From Bigelowiella natans CCMP2755 (lineage: Eukaryota > Cercozoa > Chlorarachniophyceae): a DNA stretch of 43,721 bases. The notes below the pieces were generated by a model. That model worked only from the letters and a program-made list of their open reading frames with translations, was not told the DNA's origin and made no database searches. Of this stretch, positions 35,366 to 43,721 are shown piece by piece; within the stretch, counting starts at the first letter, position 1, and every line of letters begins with the position of its first letter. The stretch lies in contig ADNK01001402.1 of assembly GCA_000320545.1 (NCBI GenBank), positions 1-43,721 of the forward strand, read 5' to 3'. A program made the position numbers and the translations under genes.

Positions 35366-37399
35366 ATGCACGAGCAGGTGAAGCAAAAAACAGGACTTTC
35401 TCCAGCCATGAGTGCGGACGCGAAGAAATTGCAGGCTGCCGAAGAAAAAAAACAGAAGCTTCAGCAGAGTGCTTTGGATGTGGATTTTGAGACGTCTGTT
35501 CCAGAGGACAAATGCCGAGTAAGGCTCCTTTTGACACGTTACATTTGAGTTTTCTTTGGGTTATGCATCAATACTTCCCATTCAGAATAAAGTTCCTCGA
35601 TTGGATGATCTCTGTGTGAGATATCTTGCGGATCACTTTGGTAACGCAGTGATTTCTTAATCTGTTCAAACAAAGATATGACTTTGACGTGTGTGTTTTA
35701 CTTAAAGACAAGTACCCTGCGCTCGATCACATTAAACAAGAATACGTTGCCGCAGTGGTAGATCCATTGCCTTCCTTCATGGAAAAGATATCAGTTGTGA
35801 CATGTGAATCGATAAATTGCAGGTGGAACTCATCAACACATCAAAAATTTCCTACTCCGCAGCTAGCAAGGTAATCTATCTACTTCACGGTCGAGAGAAT
35901 TGTACATAATTTTTGTTTTACACAGTACATCAAGAATGAAATGTTCTGGAAGAAAAGCACTTTGGAAAGATGGTAAATTCCAACCTGCGCGTATTTTTCA
36001 AAATGCTGAGCAATTGGGAGTGTAGCATCCATTAGCTTAGCCTGGCTTTTTTATCGTCACACCTAGGCCACAAACACCACACGAGATTTCGGAGCACGGA
36101 ATGTCTTGGCGAAGGCTCTATGCCGAGCTTCACATTACAGAAAGATTTGAAAGGTGATCATACATTTGCTAATAGTTCAAAATATACCTAATGTTACTTC
36201 GCACGAGTGCAGCATTCTGAGTCGCCTTCGCCTGTTGTGCCGCCTCAGATTTTTCCCATCGAAGTGCGGATCGACCTTACAGAATTTGATTCAAGAAGTT
36301 GAGTGCGCCAAGCCTTTCGTGCAAACCATACGCTTTCGGCAGCTAAGAACAAAAATTGACCTGTCCAAGGTCCTGGGGGACTTCCAAAACCTGCAAACTC
36401 TTGACCTGACGTATGGTAAAAAGAAGGTTGGGATGGGGTACGAGAAGAGTCTCTTTGGCATGCATCTCACCGATGCGATGTCTCTGAGCCGGCTTATAGC
36501 CAACTCTCGTGCGCTTACGCGAGTGGTGCTGCAGGAAAATCTTATAGACGATGAAACCGTCCACGTCATAGGGTCGGGCCTTGCCAAGAATAACACCGTG
36601 ACCTACCTCGATCTCTCACACAACTGCATCGCTGATCGTGGGGCGGAGAGACTGGCCAAGCTGTTGCAGCGCGGCTCGATGCTAATAGATATCGATCTCA
36701 GCGATAACCAGATCGGGGATCTAGGAGCTGGGTACCTAGCGGATGCACTTAGATTGAACGATGTCCTGAGCACGCTGTCATTGAGGCAGAACCTGCTCAG
36801 TGACAATGGGGGGGAAGAGGTGCTAGATGCGCTTGTAGAGAACTCCTCCCTCAGCGAGTTGGACTTGTCTGCCAACGAACTCGAAGCTAAGACAGGAGGC
36901 AAGCTGCTGCAAATACTTCGGTCCAATGACGCACTGACAACACTAAATCTTGCTTGCAACTCGGTGATTACTGATGAAGAGGGAAAGCTCCTTATCGGCG
37001 CGCTTGAAAAGGTCGGTCATCATTGTGGCAATAACTACGTATTTTATACTGGATGATTTACGACTTTCCTATTGTACCTCTCCTCCCTCATCCTCTTCTA
37101 CACTTGTGCATGGCAGAACGCAACATTGACGAAGTTAGACCTAAGGAAAAACGCAGATGCGAAGGTTTGGATCCTTGTTTGTTTTCCATTTCCGGGGTAG
37201 TTTTCTAAATAATACTGTTCGTGTTGAATTAGGTTCTAGGACCAATCAAAAAGCTACTGAAACCTCGTGCGGTAAGTAGAACTTGTAGCTACCATTTCGT
37301 GTCAAGGAAAGCTAAAATTAATTTGCGCTCATGTAGGTGAAAGAGAAGCAAGTCAGCAGAAAGCGCTATCAGAATGGATGGGATCTCGTCGATGATTAA
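35366..37399 (+). CDS. DRC5: DRC5/TCTE1-like nexin-dynein regulatory complex subunit, leucine-rich repeat
   Basis: DRC5 (TCTE1) is part of the nexin link between axonemal doublets and controls ciliary bending. Exons: 35366-35518, 35586-35640, 35708-35757, 35823-35870, 35926-35972, 36067-36153, 36213-37011, 37117-37164, 37233-37271, 37337-37399. They sum to 1,389 nt (462 aa), in frame throughout; human TCTE1 is about 500 aa. The N-terminal part shows the family pattern: VPRLDDLCVRYLADHFG, then the NEMFWKKSTLERW and GMSWRRLYAELHITERFE stretches. The rest is RNI-like leucine-rich repeats (LQTLDLTYG, LTRVVLQENLIDDE, VTYLDLSHNCIADRG, LIDIDLSDNQIGDLG, LSTLSLRQNLLSDNG, LSELDLSANELEAK, LTTLNLACNSVITDEEG, LTKLDLRKN). 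A second ATG at 35408 is also possible as start. Presence implies the organism builds motile cilia or flagella. Confidence 0.88.
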
Positions 37400-38036
37400 T
37401 GCATCTCGTTCTAGTTGTTGCATGTAGTGGACATTGTCAAAAACAATTCAATTGATAGACGAAAGTCCCACGTAGCTACATGCCTGAGTGTGCACACACT
37501 CACATGCATTTGTTGCTTTTGCGTTGGCTAGCTGTGTGTTGTGCTGCTCATCGGGCACATCATCGTAAATGCCACAGCATTCGTGCACACAGTCACACGC
37601 CATTGAAGAATGATGAAAACAATTTGGCAGTTGTACATGGCGGTGAACTACTACCCACAGATTTGGGCTCTACGTTCACAGCAATGCTCACATTGTGTAG
37701 CTAGCATAGGTAGGTCTAGGTGCAACTAACGACACGATGAAGCAGTAGCATGTGTGGACAGGATGCCCAGCACACTATGCACACATGCCGCGCCGATGTG
37801 ATCGATGCGAGCGCATGAGGCCCGCAGCACTGGACGGTTGCTCGACGAAGCAATGCAGCAATGCGCATTGCTCCACCGTGCATGCAAGCTAGCAAGCACA
37901 CTGCACAGCAAATCACTCTTGAATTTTTGAGAGAGTGAAAACAGATGAAGAAAGATCAAAATCAACCAATGCAAACTGAAAGAAGAAACAGAAACAAAAT
38001 GTTTTGATGCAAAAACTGAACATGTAGCCTTTAAGG
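37400..38036. other. Spacer with TGCA-rich block between DRC5 and the ankyrin gene
   Basis: No gene seen. About 37480-37920 has the TGCA/GCACAC texture shared with three other spacers in this window. Both neighbours point into it, so it holds two 3' flanks. Confidence 0.45.
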
Positions 38037-40099
38037 CTACATAGCTTGTGGCGACCGCTTCCGCTTTCTTGAGCTTGTGGCGACCGCTTCGGCTCCCAAC
38101 CCTCGCTTCAATTCTGTGCTCAAGAAGTACACATCACTAAAGTCTCTGTTGAACACCTGGACTCGTCGCTCAATGCAATAATGCTTGATGAAGATTTTAG
38201 TCTCTTGATGGTTTGTCAAGTCATAGGGAGTTTGTCCATCTCTGTTTTTAGCCTCGATGTTTGCCTTCATGTCAACCAGGAATTTTACGATGTCCAGATG
38301 ACCATTTTTGGAACCACGAATCAACGGAGTCATACCTAAAGCATCGTAATGCAATCACTTCAAATTATGTATCATCTTCTACAACCGATGCCTCGATGCT
38401 AGCATTGGGAACCCACAGTCTTCGTCTTTCGCCTCGATGTTTGCCTTCATGTCAACCAGGTACTTTACGATCTCCAAATGACCAATACTGGAACACCAAG
38501 ACAACGGAGTCATACCTAAAGCATCGTAATGCAATCACTTCAAATTATGTATCATCTTCTACAACTGATGCCTCAATGATGCCTCAATGCTAGCATTGGG
38601 AACCCACCGTATCTGTCTTTCGCCTCGATGTTTGTCTTCATGTCAATCAGGTACTTTACGATCTCCAAATGACCATGTTGGGAACCACAAATCAATGGAG
38701 TATTATCTAATGTATTGTTATGCAATTGTTTTAAATTATGTATCATCTTATACAACCGCTTCCTCAATGCTAGCATTGGTACCCACCATTAAATCCTTTC
38801 GCCTCGATGTTTGCCTTCATGTCAACCAGGTACTTTACGATATCCAAATGACCAGCATTGGAACCCTTTGTCAACGGAGTATAATCTAATGTATTGTTAT
38901 GCAATTGTTTTAAATTATGTATCATCTCGTACAACCGCTGCCTGAATGCTAGCATTGGTACCCACCATCATATCCTCTCGCCTCGATATTTGCCTTCATG
39001 TCAACCAGGTACTTTACGATCTCCAAATGACCATTTTTGGAACCAAAAAATAACGGAGTATTATCTAATGTATTGTTATGCAAGAATTAGAAATTATGTA
39101 TCATCTTCTACAACTGATGCCTCAATGCTAGCATTGGGAACCCACTGTGTGCGCCTTTCGCCTTAATGTTTGCCTTCATGTCAACCAGGTACTTTACGAT
39201 ATCCAGATGACCATTTTCGGAACCACACATCAACGGAGTATAACCTAATGTATTGTTATGCAATAGTTCCAAATCATGCATCATCTTATACAATTGCTGC
39301 CTCAATGGTAGCATTGGTTCTTACGGTATTCGTCCTCTTCGTCTTTCGCCTCGATGTTTGCCTTCATGTCAACCAGGTACTTTACGATCTCCAAATGACC
39401 ATTTTTGGAACCATAAAACAAAGGAGTATTACCTAATGTATTGTTATGTAATAGTTATATACTATGTTACATCTCAAAACTGCTGCCTTATCTCAATGCT
39501 AGCACTGGTACCCACCGCTTTGGTTTTCCGCCTCAATGTTTGCCTTCATGTCAACCAGGTACTTTACGATATCCAGATGACCATTTTCGGAACCACACAT
39601 CAACGGAGTATAACCTAATGTATTGTTATGCAATAGTTCCAAATCATGCATCATCTTATACAATTGCTGCCTCAATGGTAGCATTGGTTCTTACGGTATT
39701 CGTCCTCTTCGTCTTTCGCCTCGATGTTTGCCTTCATGTCAACCAGGTACTTTACGATCTCCAAATGACCATTTTTGGAACCATAAAACAAAGGAGTATT
39801 ACCTAATGTATTGTTATGCATTTGTTACAAATTATGAATCATCTTCTACAACCGATGCCTTAATGCTAGCATTGGTACCTACCTTCTCCGCATCTCGCCT
39901 CAATGTTTGCCTTCATGTCAACCGTCTCGAAAAGGCGGTCACTCTCCTTTGGCTTCGCCGAACAGGTACCTCCTCGGTTCGTTGTGGTCGTGTGCGAGTG
40001 ACCTGACCACTCAGTGAGACTCTCGAAGCATTGCAATGTGTGGTTGTTGTTTTTGCGAGGGGGGGATCCAACCCCCTGGTGGTGTCTGACACCTCGCAT
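38037..40099 (-). CDS. Ankyrin-repeat protein built from tandem exon-intron units
   Basis: Exons in coding order: an uncertain 5' exon ending 39883 (ATG candidate at 40099), 39695-39802, 39516-39614, 39325-39432, 39146-39244, 38966-39064, 38787-38885, 38608-38706, 38417-38515, 38037-38335. Each internal exon is 99 nt (two are 108) and encodes one ankyrin repeat of the form TPLMCGSENGHLDIVKYLVD followed by MKANIEAK. All are symmetrical phase 1-1 and separated by near-identical introns of 80-83 nt (one of 92), bounded by GT and AG. The last exon closes with NRDGQTPYDLTNHQ, then a tail ending SSRKRKRSPQ that could be a nuclear signal. Partners and function are unknown; ankyrin repeats bind proteins. 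At 39923 similarity to the repeat unit stops in mid-repeat, so the 5' part is chimeric or truncated and the gene may be a recent local product. Confidence 0.75.
38252..39922 (-). repeat. Tandem array of about ten ankyrin exon+intron units, period 179-191 bp
   Basis: Recurring on the plus strand at about 38252, 38432, 38621, 38801, 38980, 39160, 39347, 39531, 39717 and 39898 is the core CGATGTTTGCCTTCATGTCA or a near copy. Each unit contains the ankyrin exon and the whole following intron (core ATGCTAGCATTG). Positions 39165-39448 and 39535-39818 are identical as read, offset 370 bp, so a two-unit block was copied recently. Confidence 0.92.
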
Positions 40100-42124
40100 G
40101 AGAGCCGCCTGTTCGTGTGCTCGAGACTCGTGAGGAAGCGGAAGACCTGACTCGCGCTCTCATCGCCAAGTGGAAACACGGTCGTTCCTTGGATCGAGTG
40201 CTGTCTGAGCACAAAACAGTGAAGTCTCATTGGGTCTCATGGCGACCGTGCGTGGACTGGGATTAAGGGAGCTCGGAACGGAGAGTTCGCATTTTTTATT
40301 TCTGCTTTCGGCCATACAATGTAACGGGCGAGTTTCAAATTACGAAAAAGTGTCATTCACTCATCGGTCCGAGTCATTTCAGTCTCCAGATGGAGCGTTT
40401 TACTTAGCCACGCCACATCCTTGGCCTTCAACGCGAAGAAAATGTTTGTACCTGCCATACGAATAAGAATAGGGTCATTGTATAGGGAAGTGGGATGAAT
40501 TGCACGTCTGTTTGGAATGAAACCTAGAGGCGCCTTCTGTTTGTACGACCCGGTTGCACAAAGGATATTTACATGGCTAATTTGTGAAAGAAATCAAGGC
40601 GAAGTACCGAGAACAACTACAGATATCAAAGCGAGCGAATGTGAGATGGACGTAGCTTCTGGCAGCATTCCCAACCCGATTGGACCCACTCAAAACGCTA
40701 AATCGCCAGCCTGCAATGAATGCGTGAAATGCTTGAACATTCCGACACAGCACACTTTAGCTGGCGCGACACAATTGCTTTACTATCTATGCTATTAATT
40801 ATTTTTACTAGAAATGCTGCAATTCGTAACTGCAAACGTTTTGTAACATTTTAGGATTGCTAGCTTTGCATCATCATTGTTCATTGACGATCATCAATGC
40901 ATTGTTCAAGCCATCACGAACATTCATTACTAATTTTTGGCTTGAGCACGAACAAGCCGAACAATGAACAACAATGACAAACTAAATTTCCAGAATTTAG
41001 TGAGGACTACCTGGTGCACAAACAGTGCAACCAGCATGATTCAAAAAATGGCATTCTGGCTGTTCTGAAACAGCATGTCGCAACAATTACAATGCACACA
41101 TGCAAGGCCGGCATTTGCAAAGCAGCACGAATCGAAACGCAGTGCACATGCCGCCTCGAGGCATGAACCAGCATGATTTCTACACAGCCTTCTAGCCTTG
41201 TGGGGCCACAGAGCGTGCGGGGTTTGAGGCACACACGTTCTCTGAGACATGTCTAGATGTGTGGTTTGATGGAAATGCACATGTTCGCACGTGTGCACGC
41301 CACAAGAACTTGAACATATGAACCCACTCAGCAAATGTCATCTGACATGAATCAGTCATCACACAATTTGTGATGACACATGCAATGAGAGTGCAATGAA
41401 CATGGAATGCATGATGCAATTCCCTGAAACGTTGAGTGCGGTAGGCACAAGTGCGACTAGCATTCGCAAGGAGAAACAGACAAAAACACAGGCGATTTCA
41501 TGAGAGAATGAAGTCCGCCACTAGCCAACAGCGCAATCGTAACAGTCTCTCTTGAATCAACAGCATCGAGAATTGTGCTGATGCACACACAATGCAAATG
41601 TAGTCATTGACAGGACAAGTGAAGTTGTAACTGTGTTAAATTCAACTTGCGTTACGCTTTGCTACGTACGCTGCACAGCCTCGTGGGGCTGTGCAGATTT
41701 CAAAATGATTGGTGAACAGAACGAATGACACATGAACAACAATGAACGAAGTGATGACAGACTGCATTTCCAAAAGCATGTTGCAAGACATTTGTTTGCA
41801 TGCAAAGTGTGCGATCGAACGTGCGGTGCCTGAACCACCACGCTAGCTTCATGACAGCACGTGCATCTGTGATTGTTGGCGGCTCGTCGTTCGAATGACA
41901 ATGTCTCGGTTTCCACATTCAACACTGTTGCAGATGCAGCGTACGTAGCAATGAGCTGACATGTAGCTTTAGTTTGCGCCTTACTGTTCCTGCATGCCGG
42001 CAAGCAGCACCACAGATGACATGCGATGATGGACAACGGGCCAGAAAACCAGCAGGGATACGATGCAAGTTCGCGGCACTATCATTGCCCTCTGGCTCGC
42101 CTTCCGACAGGTTTTGACGATGAA
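40100..42124. other. Gene-poor region with TGCA-rich block
   Basis: No gene I can defend. On the plus strand 40096-40260 is an open fragment with protein-like composition (VLETREEAEDLTRALIAKW, then SLDRVLSEHKTVKSHWVSW) ending in TAA, possibly the end of a lost gene or mobile element. An open frame at 40517-40798 has no recognisable motif. From about 40860 to 42060 the sequence is dense in TGCA, CACATG and short inverted repeats, for example CTGCACAGCC...GGCTGTGCAG near 41670-41694. Confidence 0.4.
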
Positions 42125-42469
42125 TCACTCCTTCTGCTTGGCCTCCCCACCGTCATTATCATCGTCAGCAGCGCGAACTTCAGTTCCTGCTTCGTTGTCG
42201 ACGCAAGCATCTGCACCCTCCTCCTCATTATCATCTCCTTCCATGTCGTCCATAAAGGTATTGGCATCAGCCATGGCCTCATCTCCACCCTCCTCGCCCT
42301 CTCCTTCTTCTCCTCCTCCTCCTCCTCTTTCCGCATCATCATCTTCCACAGCAGCAATCTCAGCCGCTTCTTCGACAGGGGCTGCTGTGCTGGAGTCGAT
42401 GGCGTCCTTTTCCTCCTTCTCTGCTTCCCCTTCCTGGTCGGCTGCTGTCGGACTGTTGGGCTGAGCAAT

Positions 42470-42502
<33 letters not shown>

Positions 42503-43076
42503 ATAAAGCACGGTGACTGCTGATTCATGCCAACGTCATTGAACAGGGCCCGAGATGTATGCATGCATGCAGCAATTTTTTGATTTTTTTGCGATGATAC
42601 CTCCTCCTCCTCCTCCTCCCCCTCCTCTTGCTCCTTCTTCTCAATTCCCCCAGCTCCTTCAACTGCTTCCTCCGTTTGCTCTTGCTCATCGTCAGCATTC
42701 TCGTCCGTAGCGGCCGCATCATCAACCTGTTCCCCCACCCCTTCCTCCTCTTCTTCAGCCTCTTGAAGAGCAGGAGCAACCTCGGATGTTTGCGGCAGCG
42801 CTGACCTCTCCCCGAGCTCCTCCTCTAATCGCGACAGCGTTTCTTTCAACGATCTGCACACATGGCGATGTGGTTGCGAGCGGTGAGGTGATGAGGCAGG
42901 AAGATTAGATAGGGCGACATCGATCATTAGATGATTGATTGATCGATATATTTTAATGGTGGATTGTGAGTACTAACACGCAAAACAATAAATTGACCAG
43001 ACGCAACGAAGAAGGCAACAAATGCCGGGCAAATATGCATGAGGTCGTCAGTCAGCACAGTTAATGTCCTTCCATA

Positions 43077-43115
<39 letters not shown>

Positions 43116-43721
43116 TAATTTAATATATTTTATATATTACGAGATCTCTGCTTTAGCTACTTCATTTGCCTCTACGAGAGCGTCTGCTTTATCATAGTCC
43201 TGGAAATAATGACAACAACAACAACAACAACGAAGAGTACGACGGACGTCCACGAAGAAATCGGCACATCAATATTTACACCAACATTTACTTGCCCACA
43301 TTCTGGGAGAAACAGTCGGAGAGGGGGGGGGGGGGGGGGGGGGATATTCGATATAGCATATGTGTTGTGTGCAGTTGATCGTAAACGTAGAAACAAATGC
43401 ACTTATTGAAACAAAGCTCTACGAGCAGATAACCACATACTTCGGCCTCTGCAGCAGCGTCAATTTCAGCTTCCCTTTCCTTCGTTATAGTAATAATAAT
43501 AAGAAGAAGAAGAATCATCATCATCATCGTCGTCGTCATCGTCACCATCGTCATCGTTATCGTCTCCATATAATGGCGACTTACATGGATCTCATTTTCG
43601 AGAGCTTCGAGCTTAGCCTTCGTCTCTGCTGCAAGCTTTGTCAACTTGCCATCATCGCTCTTCTCACCACCGCTTTGCTTGTCTTCCCCTGCTTTGATAT
43701 CCTCCTTCTCCTTCTCCTCCT
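42125..43721 (-). CDS. Acidic coiled-coil protein, C-terminal part (5' end beyond right edge)
   Basis: Function not recognised. Exons in coding order: 43585 to beyond 43721, 43441-43479, 43141-43199, 42601-42853, 42125-42460, with matching phases. The visible product begins in a Lys/Glu-rich stretch (KLTKLAAETKAKLEALENEI), then EREAEIDAAAEAE, then DYDKADALVEANEVAKAEI and SLKETLSRLEEELGE. The D-Y-x-K-A-D spacing followed by a heptad helix resembles UVR-like helical hairpins seen in several cytoskeletal and ciliary proteins; this is only a resemblance. The remainder is very acidic (Glu/Asp runs with Ala, Gly) and ends EAKQKE. Introns hold a (CT)n tract used as pyrimidine tract at 42474-42501, (CA)n at 43078-43111 and a poly-G run at 43323-43343. 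Confidence 0.65.
42474..42501. repeat. (GA)n microsatellite upstream of an acceptor
   Basis: On the coding (minus) strand this is a CT tract just before TTGATTGCTCAG, the acceptor of the last exon, so it lies where the polypyrimidine tract should be. Confidence 0.88.
43078..43111. repeat. (CA)n microsatellite
   Basis: About 16 CA units in an intron of the acidic coiled-coil gene. Confidence 0.9.

Noticed and set aside
38252-39922. Regularly spaced repeats resembling a CRISPR array
   Set aside because: The period of about 180 bp, the ankyrin coding frame and the GT/AG-bounded spacers show tandem exons and introns of a eukaryotic gene.
39913-40230. 105-aa minus-strand open frame upstream of the ankyrin array
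   Set aside because: No family resemblance, and a different frame from the ankyrin exon. Kept only as part of the possible junction.
41670-41694. Inverted repeat CTGCACAGCC/GGCTGTGCAG as a terminator
   Set aside because: Rho-independent hairpin terminators are bacterial. In this eukaryotic spacer it is more likely part of the repetitive TGCA-rich block.

Overview
This is nuclear DNA from an intron-rich eukaryote. I rebuilt most genes by following conserved protein motifs across GT/AG splice sites and requiring the reading phase to match at every junction. The gene set includes a histone H3K4 demethylase, HOPS/CORVET vesicle tethering, sterol desaturation, mitochondrial copper delivery and a nexin-dynein regulatory complex subunit. 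That set points to a free-living flagellated protist or alga. I cannot name the lineage; a cryptophyte-like alga is only a guess. Di- and trinucleotide microsatellites are extremely abundant in introns and also run into coding sequence.

Layout. 1-4968 (-): VPS18, at least 18 short exons, with the C-terminal part off the left edge. About 5305-5660 (+): decayed 3' end of a LINE-type retrotransposon, followed by a TGCA-rich spacer. 6594-17642 (-): a very large KDM5/JARID1-type demethylase in 17 exons, with JmjN, PHD1, JmjC, C5HC2, PLU-1, PHD2 and PHD3 but no visible ARID. 17643-19750: head-to-head spacer. 19751-29548 (+): one long gene in 16 or 17 exons whose predicted product of about 2,190 residues joins two extracellular Cache-type sensor modules to a two-repeat 6-TM cation channel with an EF-hand linker. 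This is the most interesting object in the window. 30640-32795 (+): ERG3/SC5D-type sterol C5-desaturase. 33942-34784 (-): intronless SCO1-type copper chaperone. 35366-37399 (+): DRC5/TCTE1, an axonemal nexin-dynein regulatory complex subunit. 38037-40099 (-): an ankyrin gene built from tandem copies of one exon plus one intron. 42125-43721 (-): the 3' end of an acidic coiled-coil protein.

The genes do not form a pathway. VPS18, SCO1, KDM5 and the sterol desaturase are housekeeping genes. DRC5 indicates motile cilia, and a sensor-coupled calcium-type channel would suit a swimming cell that reads chemical cues, but that link is inference. Four intergenic blocks (about 5650-6340, 29560-30400, 37480-37930, 40860-42060) share an unusual TGCA/CACG-rich texture and may be old repeats.
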